A stretch of 64,000 bases of DNA from Camellia lanceoleosa (GCA_025200525.1 CM045761.1:94836182-94900181), one strand, 5' to 3'. Counted from the stretch's first letter, positions 1-12,946 are shown. The notes: a model not told the origin generated them from the letters alone. Numbers and translations are program-made.

Positions 1-382
1 ACATTCTCAATTGGGGTGGGGCCCATCGCATGGGTCTACAGCTCAGAGATTTTTCCGTTGAGGTTGCGGGCACAAGGGACCAGCATGGGAACAGCTATGA
101 ACCGTCTGATAAGTGGGACCATATCGATGACTTTATCTCTTTGTACAAAGCGATCTCGATAGGGGAGCCTTCTTTCTCTTCATGGAATGGCCATTGTTAG
201 TTGGGTATTCTTTTACACTGCTCCCAGAAACACAGGGTAGAACTCTCGAGGAAATGCAGGTTTTGTTTGGTACCTTCTTTAAATGGAGATCGACTCTCAG
301 AGAATTGGAGAAGAGCAAGAAGATTAAGGATAATGATAACAGAAATGGTCAGATTCAGTTGGAAACTACTACTAACAGCTAA
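1..382 (+). pseudogene. 3' fragment of polyol/sugar transporter, frameshifted copy
   Basis: This stretch matches the last 387 coding bases of the transporter gene (23031-23417) at nucleotide level. It includes the end of the sugar-transport motif PETQGRTLEEMQ and the hydrophilic tail ending in a TAA at 380-382. Relative to the intact gene it has lost one T near 133, one G near 165, one G near 186 and two bases near 219, so the frame is broken four times and then stays shifted. Three of the four indels shorten homopolymers, which is typical of long-read consensus errors, so the copy may be intact in reality. It also has true substitutions (for example AGA for AGC near the C-terminus). The 5' part lies outside the window. 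Confidence 0.85.
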
Positions 383-705
383 AGATTAGGTTTTGTTCAT
401 GATACTTTTGTTAAAAAACGTGTCTTTTTAATCAATATTATTATCTTACCTAAGACTTCTGCCCGCTTTACATGAAGATTACTATATCTATTATCCGTCT
501 GGTCTTCCTTGTTTGGCTTGAAAGAAAAAAGTGAAAAGTGAAAAAGTGATAAGTAATGAGAGATGGAGCTGAAACAGATGATGTAACAAGAAACTTGGGA
601 TATTTTAGAATTTTCAAAAGTATACTAATTTCTCCAAGTAAGAACGATGATTGAATTGAAAAAATAAATAAATAAAATGAAATAATACTATGAGCCCACT
701 TTAGG

Positions 706-1818
706 GCTTTTCCCTAATTGCTAAAATAGCAACTTAATTCTTAAATTAGGTTTCGTTGGAGATTATTTTAATCAAAAAGTTAAAAATAATTAAAACTAGT
801 CACATCACCTCTATTTTTCTCACCTTTTAAAAAGTTAAAGCATTAAATTGCTTCCAAGCAGGACAGCTTAGTTTGGTAAATTTTAAACTAGACTAAAAGC
901 GCTATTATAAACCACGCTTTCATTGTTTTCGTCTACTGTGAAAAATTTTAAAATGGTAAAAGCGTGGGCCATATTTAACCACGCTTTTAAAGAATTTTTT
1001 TTTCATAAAACGTGATTTCAAACCACTTTAATTTTTAGTTTTTTTTTTTTTGAGAAAACATGGTTTAGAATCTCTCTCTGTTGACACACAAACACTTATA
1101 TCTCTCTCACACAACAAATCAATAAAATTTTAATATATATATATATTTTATTTTATAAATTAAGACCAATATTAAATATATATAATAATTTATAATAGTA
1201 AATAATAATCAACTATATGAAATTAAGACCAATATTTTTAAATAATTTTTTTTAATTATTTTTTCAATTAAATTTTTTCACATATTTTTTTCCCAATTAA
1301 ATTTTTTTTTTTCAATTAATTTTTTCAATTATTTTTCAATTATAATATGTGTGATCTCATTGTCATAAATAATAAAATAAATATAAATATTTTGCCACAC
1401 AAATGTGTTTGGTTTGAACAAAATATTTAAAAATTTTAAAAACATAAAACATAAAATATGTTGTTTCGGCTTAAAATATTTATATTTATTTTATTACTTA
1501 TGATAATGGGATCACATATATTATAATTGAAAAAAATAATTAAAAATAATTGAAAAAATTTAATTTAAAAAAAAATTAATTGAAAAAATAATTATTTGAA
1601 AAAAATTTAATAGAAAAAATTAAATGAAAAAAATAATTGAAAAAAAAAATTATTTGAAAATATTGGTCTTAATTTCATATAGTTGATTATTATTTGTTAT
1701 TATAAATTATTATATATATTTAATATTGATCTTAATTTTATAAAATAAAATTTATATATATTAAAAATTATATTGATTTGGTGTGTGTGTGTGAGAGAGA
1801 GAGAGAGAGATAAGTGCT

Positions 1819-1853
<35 letters not shown>

Positions 1854-2109
1854 AGACTGGGTGTGTGAAGTGAATGTATTGAAAGCATGGTTCTAAATCA
1901 CGTGTTTTCAAAACAAAGCGCATTAAACCACGCTATGAAGATTTTAGAAGATTTTTTTTTTTTTTCTTAAAAGCGTGATTTGTAATCACGTTTTACCATT
2001 TCACAAATTTTTCAAGAATAGGTACACAAAGGTTGAAAGCGTGATTCATAACCACGCTTTTAACCTAATTTGGAAATTAAGTTGCTATTTTGGCTTAATT
2101 AGAAAAGCT
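706..2109. mobile_element. Foldback (MULE-like) MITE, copy 1
   Basis: The element is bounded by the direct repeat CCCACTTTAGG (695-705 and 2110-2120), an 11-bp target duplication. Its ends are inverted copies: GCTTTTCCCTAATT at the left and its near reverse complement at the right, continuing into 'aaaatagcaacttaatt'. Most of the 1.4 kb is one long imperfect inverted repeat with an AT-rich centre and GA/GT microsatellites near 1781-1858. The motif AACCACGCTTTT and its complement recur several times in both subterminal regions. It has no coding capacity. Target size and long terminal inverted repeats suggest a Mutator-type non-autonomous element. Confidence 0.75.
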
Positions 2110-2120
2110 CCCACTTTAGG

Positions 2121-4478
2121 TACTTTGAGTTTATCTTGAATGAGTGTTGCAGGCTTGAAATTGAATTTATTTATTGTAAAATTTATATATATAAATCTGA
2201 ACTATGAGATAATTTTGAGTAAGTAAGTTGATAAAAAAATTAAATTTGAAATTTTTTTGGAAAAGTTACACTTACATGAATATTTAAAAAAATACTTTTA
2301 AATTAATGATAAATTTTATAAATATTAAAATATAAATTTATAAACTTTTTCTTGTAATAGTAATTAATTTTTTGAAAAGTCACTCACGTGATTTTCCAAA
2401 ACAAAATTTTTACGTAGCCAAGTTTGGTATTGGTAGTTGTCTTGTTACTTTTATGCGTTTTTATATTATATGATATATTAATGGATTGATATTTTTTCAT
2501 ACTCATACCTCAATATAAAAAAATTTGATAGGTTTGTGGAGTCCATCACGGATGTCATTTTGATGATTCAAATTGTAGAATTTTCAATGTATATTATCCA
2601 TAAAAAAAAAAATTCAATTCGATAATCATAATATTTTTATTTTATCGTATTTATTTTTAAAAAATTAGATGATTTATTTTTAAAAATATATTTATCGTTT
2701 ATTTTAAATTTAGAGGATGCAATACAATGAAAATAATTTCTGTAAGAAATATCAAAATATTACATACATACAAAAAGTTAAAAAAGATTCTAAATATTAA
2801 TAATTAATATCACATTGTTTTCACTAGTATATAATAATTTTTTAAAATCTCTCTAAACAATAATTTTCCTAATATTTATAAGAAGTTTTGCATCCGAGTA
2901 TCAAAAAGCCTAGGAGCGTCGAGAGGATGGAATACAAAAGCTAAACACGTAAAACTATTTACCGGTTGTCTACCCGGACGAATCGAAGAGCAGAAATTAT
3001 TAGCCACAATTGTCAACAATAATTTTCCTAATATTTATAAGAATTTTTGTCCCTGAAGTATCAAAAAGCCTAGAACCTGATGATGGAGTTATAGAAACCA
3101 AATACAAAAATTGTTCAATTCTGATTTGTTTGCTCAGAATGGACATGAGTTATCGACTACACTCGTACAAATCATGTGCCACGGCCACTCGCTAATTTTT
3201 TCAAACTACTTTCTCAACGCAGTGCTTATTACTAAAACACATTAAATCTTGAAATCAATAGCATATGATCTCATAGGAATGGATCTTTTCACCAATTAAC
3301 TTTATTTATAATTAGTCGCTAATTTGTTTTTTAAATTAAAAAATATATATCTATATATATCATATTTTATCACCATTCTTGGTATGTACTCAAGAGATTG
3401 TGATCCTCTCTTATCCAACAATAAGGTGCCAATAATTTTTTAAATTTAAAATTATTATAAATTTGTTATGGGCTTTACTTCCTATAAATTCTATTGTATA
3501 CACTTAATATGTCACTAGGTATCATGACTTTTTTGCTTAATTTATTCCCATTATATAAGTTGTTTGGAAGACAAAAATATGTGAGACATTTTTTACCTCT
3601 TTAATTTTGTGCAATAGCAAATCTAGTAAGTCATCAACATACTTGTATGGAAATTAATATTTCTTTTTATGTTTCAAACTTTATAATTTCATATTTTCGA
3701 TCCTATACAACAATTTTTATATAAAAATTTGTCGTTTTAAAAACTATTCAATGATACCCTAAAAAACAATATCTCAACTGAATTATAAAATTATATAAAA
3801 ATAAATAATAATAATAATAACAATAATTACTATAAAACTGCTTTTTTTGGGGGGTTGATCAAACTTCACACTTGTTTGAATTTGAAAAATATGAAAATTT
3901 CTACTTTTGAAATTTCACATTTTTTTTCAAATGTCATATAGTTTCTCAGCTTAAACAAAACAAAACAAAAACAAAAAACTAAAAAATAAAAATTCAAACT
4001 TTCAATTTCTAATGCAGTGAAATTTCACATATTGTAAAAATGACAAACAAAAATAAATTTCATGCACAGTGTCATATTAAGTCCTAAAGATATTTTTTTA
4101 AATTTATAATTTTTTGTGTTGAATGATTTTTGTAATTTTATAGAATAAAATATGTGAATGTTTACACTTTGATGGCAGTAAGATAAGAATAATGTGAATA
4201 TTATTACAGAGTCCTAATTACTCCAAAAAGAAGTGACTAATGTGAATTGTTTTTTCTTCTTTTGAAAAGCAAAGGTGAATATTCACTAGTTTTGCATGTT
4301 TCTAAAAATTAATAGTATTTTTATTTATTGAAAATATTAATATTAGTGATTTTATAGTTACTCCATATTTTAGAAAATTCACACTAAAGAGAAGTTCCTA
4401 CATGTTATTATCTAACTATGGAAGTTTTTTTAAAGGAATTGAAAGAATATTTTGATAACTAATGTATATATAAAATAA
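2121..4478. other. AT-rich intergenic DNA, no gene seen
   Basis: Very AT-rich sequence with short homopolymers. A stretch of about 60 bp beginning 'aataattttcctaatatttataag' is present twice (about 2860 and 3020), a local duplication absent from the matching region at 26120-26290. There are no reading frames with recognisable protein similarity. Confidence 0.6.
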
Positions 4479-4578
4479 NNNNNNNNNNNNNNNNNNNNNN
4501 NNNNNNNNNNNNNNNNNNNNNNNNNNNNNNNNNNNNNNNNNNNNNNNNNNNNNNNNNNNNNNNNNNNNNNNNNNNNNN
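4479..4578. other. Assembly gap, 100 N
   Basis: Exactly 100 N, the usual placeholder for a gap of unknown length. The sequences on the two sides are unrelated: duplicated transporter flank on the left, retrotransposon leader on the right. Physical adjacency across the gap should not be assumed. Confidence 0.99.
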
Positions 4579-5103
4579 CATTGGTTAATTGTCGTCTCCG
4601 CCCCCGATAACAAGATTCAGAGCTGTTCACCGAGCGCCTATCGGTGGTCGGTGGTATGCTATGGTGGTCAAGGCTCGTGCATCAAGGAGTCCATCCTCTC
4701 GATCATCTTGCTCCATTCGGATCGCCTTTCGACTTAAAAATTGTAGGCGGCGCCGCATTGTGGACCTCTTCTACTCCCTCAGTAGTAGTGGGAGTACTCT
4801 ATTTCCACCTTACGATCTCCTATGATCATTTCTCGGCGGCACTTGCACAAAGATCGGCGGCTAAAGTAGGGCCGACAGACATAGCCCACCTTCCTTGCAT
4901 ACGAAAGTACCTCACTAGTCGAGATCGACGCCACGCCCCGGATAGTCTCCGATGACATCCTAAGGTGGAAAAGATTTTTATTTGCTAGTCTTCTTTAAAT
5001 ATAATAGCGTGATATAATAAAATAAGATAAAGGGGTAAGGGCTTCTAGTGTCGCATATTGGGTTACTCTAGTTAAGGGTTGAACCTAGGCTCTGATACCA
5101 AGT
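4579..5103 (-). mobile_element. Leader and start of internal region of gypsy element F, truncated by the gap
   Basis: Read on the minus strand this follows the primer binding site of element F. An ATG at 4955 opens a short frame (begins MSSETIRGVASIS) that soon meets stops, as expected for a decayed gag start. The overlapping plus-strand frame at 4644-4955 shows no recognisable domain and is treated as a shadow. The rest of the element lies beyond the gap. Confidence 0.5.
5081..5100 (-). other. Primer binding site, tRNA-iMet type (element F)
   Basis: On the minus strand this reads TGGTATCAGAGCCTAGGTTC, starting three bases after the LTR end. TGGTATCAGAGC is the standard plant retrotransposon primer site complementary to the 3' end of initiator tRNA-Met. 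It fixes the orientation of element F as minus. Confidence 0.85.
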
Positions 5104-7599
5104 TGTGACTCCCCGAATCTACACTATGGGTTACAGTCAAGGGAGAGTCACTAATGAGTCCTATGGTCAATAACCAACTAAGATCCCAGATCGCCGAAGG
5201 AGTCAAATTAGCCTCCCTTCTAAGTCCTGCTTTCTTAGGCAACGCACTACCCTTTAGATGATCTTAACAAGTATTGATACAACGCCTCATAAGCAAATCT
5301 ATAAGGTGTATACATATAAGTATTAGAACAAAAGTACATAACAACCACGAATATCCTTAATTTCAAAAACTTGTTCCATTACATTACATCCCAAAAAGAA
5401 AATTTAAATCTTCATATGGGTCTTACAAAATATCAAAAGGAATTTCTAACTTTCCTAAGATAGCCAAAAGTCTTCGAAGGTTTCAAGCTCGTCGTCTCCA
5501 GCCATAAGCTCCGCTTCGGCACCCGGCATGATACGCCATGAGCTTTGAATGCCCAGTAAACACACACACACCTCGTCCATTTTTCCCCAGTCCAATACAC
5601 AATCACATATATAACATCAAGTAGTAAAGCATGATACTCAACTAAATAAATAAAGGGTTACAAGTTAGATGTTAGTAAACTATAAATCCCCCAAAGAGAC
5701 TTCATCCTCCCAACCACAAGAATCGGACGCGGATTATTCGTATGCCCCTCTTTTTGTCATTTGTTGCGCACTACCTCGGATGCCTACCCACCATTATGTA
5801 CCACGAAGGCCAAATCCGTAGGGCCTCAAAGAGACGGTAATAATGGGCCTTGCCCGAATCCTCCTCACACCAAAACCACCTACGATCCGAATACAACCGC
5901 CTCCGCTCAAGGGTTCCAAAACCACTTGTGCAAGACTTTAACTTCCAAATAGGAACGATCCCAACAATCCATACATCACATATTATCATCTTTTCATTAC
6001 TCAAGGATCGAAAACCCAATGCCATCCCAATTACGCTCGTGAGTTAAACATTTTAAATCTGGTTAGACCAACTTAACAAGATAATAATATCCACACAAGC
6101 ATGCATCATTAAGATGAAGAAGATAAAGAACATAACCATAACACGTACAATATCATGCCAAGATATGATCATAAGCTAATAAGCATTTTCATGAACACAA
6201 GAACATAAAACACCCATGCGCAACAGAATTTCTAGATTCAATATCACATAAGGATTAGAATGAAAGGACTATTTTAGATTTTTCACCGGACTCGGCCTTC
6301 CTATGGTTCGTAGAGAATTTAATCTACTTTCCAGAACATATTTCGGAAATGGGATAGCTTTTCTAGATTTTAAGTTATTGAGAAAACACTCCAGCGCTGT
6401 CCAGATTCGGCGCATTATTACGCACAATTTGATTTTCTTACAAACCGCCAATCGTTTTTCAATGAAACCAATTTTTGTTCAAATATAACTCCTTAAGGAA
6501 GATTTTGACATAAAATAGAGGTCCAGAATAATTTTCTACATTTTTCTAGAAATTTTGAAATTTGGCTGTGAAAACAGATTCTAAGGCCCAATGCCCAAAA
6601 CAAGAAGATTTGTGAGAAAAGAGATCCACTACGGGAAAATTTTCATTTCTTTTGTGATGAAAACATGCTAACTAACATATATTAAACGTAGAAAATTTGC
6701 TTGAAGGTGTGCCTTTGGAAAGTTTGAGAGATTGGTATGAAAAAGAATAGTTTTGTACCAAAATGAGGGAAACTACAACAGAGGTAGAATCATGGCTCAA
6801 CCCTTATCATTTTTAACACAAGTAACTCATCAATAACACATCTGAAAACAATGTTTAGAACCCTTAAGAACATGTATTTGAAAAGGAAAATGAAAGAGAA
6901 GGTTGTGTTGTGGCTTACTTGCTAGGCTTTGAACAAGATAGCTCTCTTCCTTCCTCTCTCCTCTCGTAACTTCTCTCTCTCCTTTCTCTCCTCTAGGCCG
7001 AATGTGTGTGGGAGAGTGTTGTTTGTGTTTGCCATGCTAGGGGGTGGTGGTATTTATAGGCAAATTTTGGTGTAAAAAGACATAAAATCCCACTAGTTGG
7101 AATTGGATGGAAAAGTTAAGATTTACTTGCAGTCTAATGGAATAGGAAGTGATTAGGAACTTAATCATGGAATTAGACAATATCTAGTTGGTCTCTAGTT
7201 GAAATGAAACTAGTATTAGGAACAAAACCCTAGATTTAGGGTATGGGGCATTTTTTTATTCAATTTAGGTACTAGGACACATTCCCCAATGTATATATAT
7301 ATAGAGCACAAATTGATTGATGGTACCTATAGTATAAAAGTACATGTACTAGTTTTGGGGTATTTCTTGAATTTAAATAAAAAAGTGAGGGCTTGGAATT
7401 AAATTCATGTATTGGAATCTTACTTATGTAGATTTAAATTAAATTAGGCTAAGGAACCTAATTCGGCTAGGATATTCTATTTTGAAAAAAAAAAAGCCAA
7501 CCGACAAGATTTGAAATAATTCAAAAACCGAGGGCTTTAAGGAAATAATTCAAACATTAGGGTTTTTAAAGAGAATACATTTTTTTTCTGGGCTTTACA
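5104..7599 (-). mobile_element. 5' LTR of gypsy element F (2.5 kb)
   Basis: The interval begins TGTGACTCC and ends GGCTTTACA, so on the element's own strand it runs TGTAAAGCC ... GGAGTCACA with canonical TG/CA ends. The PBS adjoins its 5104 end. It contains pyrimidine-rich tracts (6935-7000) that read as purine-rich on the element strand, and a TATA box near 7055. It interrupts the gag of element B at 7600, so it is the younger insertion. The second LTR and the target duplication are beyond the gap. Confidence 0.8.
7051..7058 (-). promoter_or_regulatory. TATA box of LTR F
   Basis: TATAAATA on the minus strand, inside the LTR of element F, followed downstream on that strand by a CT/GA-rich leader. 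Probable start signal for the element's transcript. Confidence 0.55.
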
Positions 7600-9261
7600 A
7601 GATTGTCACGAGATCTTGAATCTCATGACGAATCAAGCATAGATCGTTGTCGTGACTATGTCAAGGTGAAAAGCACTGATTTGGCCGTTGTGTTTCGGGA
7701 AGAGGATCTTAGGGGCAAGGCTCTAGTAGCTTAAGGTGCCCTTTTTTATCAAGACCCCTAAGGCTTTGGATAAGGACATTTATAGTGGGTGAAGACCCTT
7801 TGGCCTCGGGGTTGGTGGCTCGAGGTTTGTGAGGTTATTTGGATGTATCGCAAAGGGGTTGGCAATTTTAGGTGTGGTGGTGACCATACCCACATTGGAA
7901 GGCCTTATAGCTGCACAACCACTGTAGTCACATTGAACTCAAGGTGAAAGGCCTCTTGGGCTGCTTTTCTCATCATTTATCAAACCCCGTCTCATCGTGA
8001 TCCTCACGTGAACTCTTATCTCATGGAGATCAGCGAATGTCAATAACAGCAAGACAATCATTTTCTGTAGTAATTTCCCCTACAGGTTCCGAACTATCAT
8101 TCTGATTTGATCCTTTTCAGATGGCTGGGTCATCATCATTGGTGCCTTTGCCCTCTACCTTGCTACGAATCGAGAAGCCTCCTTCGCTCTTGACGAGTTA
8201 CTTCAAGACAACGAGTTGTCACCTCGATTTGGGTATTGTAAGAAAATTGCACTACAGAGGCCTCAGCCATCTCATCCTAGCACCGTTTCACAAAGTCTTC
8301 CAGCTTGGCGTACCAAATGGCCGCTATAATAGATAGGGTCCGCCAAAGAGTGAGACCTTCGAAGTGCAGATAGGCCCATAGGCCGCAATATATCGAGAAG
8401 ACCGCAAGTGGACCATAGGAACCCCGAACCATCAAACCGTGTATATGCGGCATCTTGAATCGTCCGAAGGTCATCACATCAATATAGCTATCTTATATAT
8501 CCGGATTGTATTCATACCGCGCCGCTGAAGAGCTTTTCTAGCTTGTTGACTTTCGGAGTAGTAGGGTCGACCTCAAACTCAAAGGGGGCCTCCGTTTGTT
8601 ATACCGGTGCTTTGGAGGTCTTGGGTAGAATCGGATCCACTAGGATGCCCGCATTTTTCTGAACATTAGTTGTGGGAATAGTAGCTCCAAGTACTAGAAG
8701 GTTTGCAGGAGGTGGATGGAATGCAGAGGCCGCTACCTATTGTCATTGTTGTTGCCGCACAAATTCTAGCGATCAACTCACCATCGACTACAATTTCGCC
8801 ATGGCAATGACTTCCGCTTGGCGGGCAGCATCTAGCTACACAGCCTCAATAGTTTGCTGGAGTTGTCGAATCATATTTTTCATGTTGGCTGGAGGACTTT
8901 GAACTACCGGAACTGGCGAGTACTCTCTGTCTGGAGTGGAAGTGGATGATTGGGCCCCGATCGAGCATAGGCAAGGTAAATGGATCGCTAAATTGGCAAT
9001 TCTCTTGAATCCTCCTCCGTCTAGTGACTGGCAAGAGTGAAACAAACACTAGCTGTCCTCTGACCAGATCCCCAGATCTACAAATCCTTCTAACTCGGGT
9101 CCAGAGTGCTTAGGGGGTAATAGAATCGTCTGAATCAATGGTGAAAGACTACCTTGCAAAAAGAAAATAAAGCAAAAAGAAACAAAAATCGAATCGACAA
9201 AGACCTGACTCAGGCAGAAACAACACGCAGTTGCAATCATAAGCTGGACAACTGTACTCAA
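7600..9261 (-). pseudogene. Tat/Ogre-type gag of element B, decayed and split by LTR F
   Basis: Minus-strand reading matches the gag of element A (33654-35400) in order. Near 9130-9160 is the leader/gag junction with the shared residues FLQGSL. At 8477-8277 a fragment retains FKMPHI and AAIWYAKLEDFVKR, equal to FKMPHI and AAIWYAKLEDSVKR in A. At 7650-7600 is the distal gag with a codon run for EIQDL. It lies in several frames with stops, so it cannot make protein. It ends abruptly at 7600 where LTR F is inserted. Gag would form the particle core of the retroelement. Here codon CAA (about 7619) encodes the Q that is a TAG stop in A. Confidence 0.75.
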
Positions 9262-9822
9262 ACACGAATTTCTGCCCTAAAACTGATACCTAGACTTGCA
9301 ACTGATTGATATATTCCTACAGAGTTTCACTCTAAAAGCACGTATCAAGCAAGTGAGAGCCAAAACACCTCTATGATGGGCTAGGGTTACCTTGTCCTAA
9401 TTTCGTCAGGAGCTAGGGATTCACTACGCAAATAAGCGGTTTCAAACAATTCCTGCATTCGGGTGAGCAACCTATTGTAGTTTGGAACAGTCTCTATGGC
9501 TTCCGATATGCAATTAGGTCGATTGGTCAAAAAGGCTACCTCAGCAAGACCACCTAATAGACCTCCCACACCTAACACCAAGAAGTGAAAGGAGGATCGA
9601 ACGGTATGGCGGTGGTCCAGATCCAAGGGTTGTGTTCCCATCGTGGCAGAGCCCGCAATCGGTTAGCCTTTTGGCAAGCTTTTCCAAGCAAGCCTCTGGC
9701 AAACCGCTCAGGAATAGCAGATAGCAAACACTGTGATTTAGGCACACCAATGCAAATGCAATGCAAAGAAACACATAAGTGTAAATAAAACAACATATCA
9801 TGAGTTTGAGTCAAGTTCTCTA
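9262..9822 (-). mobile_element. 5' leader of element B with a short ORF
   Basis: Untranslated leader between PBS and gag, homologous to 33120-33660 of element A. A minus-strand ATG at 9801 opens an 86-aa frame starting MICCFIYTYVFLCIAFALV. Element A has the same start at 33134 (MISCFGYTYVFLCIAFALV). A shared ALPRWEH stretch occurs in another frame in B. Whether any of it is translated is unknown. Confidence 0.55.
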
Positions 9823-9842
9823 AATCCCCAGCAGAGTCGCCA
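9823..9842 (-). other. Primer binding site of Tat element B (tRNA-Arg type)
   Basis: On the minus strand this reads TGGCGACTCTGCTGGGGATT, three bases after the LTR end. This is the primer site form known from Ogre-like Tat elements, reported as complementary to tRNA-Arg. It fixes the element as Tat lineage and minus strand. Confidence 0.75.
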
Positions 9843-12800
9843 GAAACAGTGGACTCGCCTTTTTCCGCTCCCCGCCTTTCGGAAAGGTTTGAAATGAAAG
9901 GCCTCATAGTTCGGACTCCCACAGTTCTGAATCTAGTCTCACAAGTGCAATATGAAACTGATAAACACCAAAGAGTTAAAATCTGGCAAACCTTTTGGAA
10001 AATCGATTTTAAATCAAATAATGCCAAGATTGGACTGCTTTGCCAGATACAGAATTGCCACCCAAATATTTTATTTTTGGAAAATTTAGGAAACCCTAAC
10101 TTGTGCCGAAGGCCACGTGTCCGTCATCACCAAAGTTGCCTTAGCTTGAGAACTTAGGTACGAGAGGGGAAGGTCCGGAAATGAGCACCCCCGCTCGTCC
10201 GATCAAAGATCGGCCTCTACTAATCATGATATGATGTTTTATAAACATTATGCGTTCTTATTCCGGTTATTAAACTAACTTTATTATGTGACGCGCACAC
10301 GCAATGCTCAATTTGGAACAATTCAACTCATGTTTTGTTTGCGAAAATGGTTTGAATTTGCCACCTCAAGTGGGCTTAAAGATTGCAAATTTGCCACCAA
10401 ACATAGTGGGCTTAAAACATGATTTGCCACAACAAAGTGGGCTTAAAACGCACATTCGTTGAATCGTTCCAATTCAAACAACAAGCCTTCATCCACAGGC
10501 ATTCATGTAGTTTAGCACTTACACATAGCCTCATGGCAATCATGTTAATCATGGCAACACTCACACTTATGCAAGTATGCTAAAGCATAAAACTCATCAA
10601 GTACTCCAAATCAAATCAAAAGCTAGTTAGAAAGATACATGATCCTACCTATACAAGATGCCTAATGTAACACATGCAATAATGCAATTAAATCGTTCTG
10701 CTACTAATATGGCATATGGATTAATTTGAACAACATGCGATTTAACGATTCAAAAAAGTATTGAAATGGCAATGCGGTTTGAATGATGTGCCGAGTCTTG
10801 CATGCACACGAGATAAATGGATGCAAGCATGCGATATGCTAATTAAAACATGTCCCTAATCTAACCATCGAAAGCAATTAAATAAAAGAGAGAAAGACAT
10901 GGGATTGGAAGACATACACACACATGCACACTTATTACAACATTACGCCCTCGCAAAGGAGGGTCCGAATGAATAAGCTAAGCTAATTAAGCTTAACTAT
11001 TACAACACAATATGAATTAACTAACTATTCTAAGTTAATTAAATATTACAAATCAATCTAATTAGCTAAACACTTAACTAATTAATTACAAAGCGACTAA
11101 GCTAATTAATTACAACATAAATTAACTAACTAATCTACTTAAATAATTACAACGTTTGCATGAATTAGCTACCACTAATTAACAAAGCAAAGCAACTAAA
11201 AGGCCTCAGGAAGTGAGGGATGCGTGCATGCTCGATTTCTCTACCCGAAAAAACCCACTGCCTTGCCACTGAATGCCTCTGTTTGCACATTTGAACACCA
11301 ACAGTGCTGCTAACTTCTAGAATACCTCTACTCCACCTTACCAACATACTGTGCAAATTTCATTAATGGCCGGTCGGCTACCAATGGTGGCCGTCGGCTA
11401 CCATTGGTGGTCGGTCGGCTACTGCTAGTGGCCGTCGGCCACTCCTGATGGCCCGTCGGCCACTGTTTCCCTGAACTTTCTCTTGCTGCAACAAAGAGCA
11501 AACAAAGGCAAAGCAGTGTATTCTCAAGGGTTATTTGTACTATTACCCTCCTTATCATCAAACAAGCTCAAAGGAGTATAACTCTTGGCATCAATGAAGC
11601 AATTTCCATGTATGATGGCTAAGGAACCAAGTTTGTACAAGTTCAATTAATACAAAACAAGACCAAAAAGACCACCACCCTATCATGCATGATCAAGGGT
11701 GATGGTGACCAAGGAAAGTGGTACATTTCATCACTTTGAGCATGTCCCATTTTCCTTATATTCAAATTAATGTCTGATTCAAACAAATGTAACGTAACAC
11801 GAAAGATGCTTATCTTGTCTCTTTTACTTGTTCATTTTGTTTACTCATTTTACATTACTAATTCATTCTTTAATCGATTAAGTCCAAAAGTGAGTGTTCT
11901 CTAATGGAAAGATGGCTCAAACCACAAGTTACTTTGGGCATGAAAGAGGCATTACACTATTGGTAATGAACCCCCTAAGGGATTAAACCATTAGGTGTAG
12001 CACCTCCATTTCACACTTAGGCAAACAAGTAGTTTGAAGTCACTTTCAAAGCAAATAAAAGAGTGAAGAATGGAAGGAGATTGTAGAGATTATAGTGCTG
12101 AAATGAAGTGTAAAACAACACTAAAACATGCTATTAACTCAAAGCAATGATGATTAAAGCATTAAAACACCAAGCTAGTGAAGGAAATTGCACTACAACT
12201 ATGCAATACAAGCCTCAACTGAACTAACCAGCCCAAAATAGAGCCAAAATAGGTTATTTCAGAGGCAAAAACATGCTGGACTAGAGTTAAGTTAAGCTAG
12301 AAAAACTTGCTAACTCACAAAGCTAACTAGGCATGCAAACAAGACACAAGGAGGGGAGGCTAACCCCCTCCAATTTTGGACTTCAAAAGTTGGATTTTAC
12401 CACCTAAAAACCTCTCAAATTAAATGGTTAAAAGGCCCAAAAAGTTGGTTTGAAAGTGATGAAAAGATGGTACAAGAGCTTAATAAACAAAGGAGCAAAA
12501 TGGTGGACCACCCCTAACTCAAAGAGACCTTAAACCAACACTTTTAAGTCACAAAAATAGAGTTTTTGGCAGTTCAAAATTAGCCCAAAAACAGCTTTGA
12601 AAAGATGACAAAACAAGTATTGAAAACAAGCTTAAATAACAAGTGTTATACCTCTTGAAGCTAAGGAACAAAATAGGCAACAAACCAAGCTCAAACCTCC
12701 TTCCAGAGCTCAAACAAGACTCCAAGTAATCTCAACCCAAAGGTGAGAGTATTTGGTTAAGGGTTGATATGCAAAAGCTAAGAGAAACTAAGCAAATGTG

Positions 12801-12891
12801 TGCAAAATAACAAGAGAGAGAGAATTCTAGAGAGAGAAAGATATTTTTATTCTAAAAATACTAACCCTCAAAAATGGGGGAGGACACCCCC

Positions 12892-12899
12892 TATATATA
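12892..12899 (-). promoter_or_regulatory. TATA box of LTR B
   Basis: TATATATA on the minus strand, about 35 bp downstream of the CACGTG palindrome at 12933-12946. Same arrangement as in the other LTRs of this family. Confidence 0.6.
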
Positions 12900-12932
12900 G
12901 AAAAACAAGTCTTGAGCTTGTGAACATCTCAC

Positions 12933-12946
12933 CATACACGTGTATG
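12933..12946. promoter_or_regulatory. G-box palindrome of LTR B
   Basis: CATACACGTGTATG is a perfect 14-bp palindrome with a CACGTG core, the binding site class of plant bZIP/bHLH factors. It is a shortened form of the 22-bp palindrome at 28731-28752. Confidence 0.6.

Larger units (their letters stand above)
1..4478. repeat. Duplicated segment: transporter 3' end plus downstream flank, ending at the gap
   Basis: Base 1 lines up with 23031, and order is kept through the coding end, the 3' flank, the foldback MITE and the AT-rich downstream DNA until the assembly gap, where the last bases (tgtatatataaaataa) match the sequence near 27740-27752. Differences seen: single-base changes, homopolymer length changes, an extra stretch of about 40 bp near 432-470 in this copy, a local duplication at 2855-3075, and two MITEs (24846-25075 and 26931-27101) present only in the other copy. 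This is either a true duplication or the alternative haplotype left in the assembly; the end exactly at the N run favours the latter. Confidence 0.9.

Noticed and set aside
4644..4955. 103-aa plus-strand frame after the gap as a gene
   Set aside because: It overlaps the leader/gag start of element F on the other strand, has no recognisable domain, and begins 66 bp after the gap.
9823..9842. Fragment of a tRNA gene
   Set aside because: Only the 3' acceptor complement is present, at an LTR border. It is a primer binding site; the same holds for 5081-5100.
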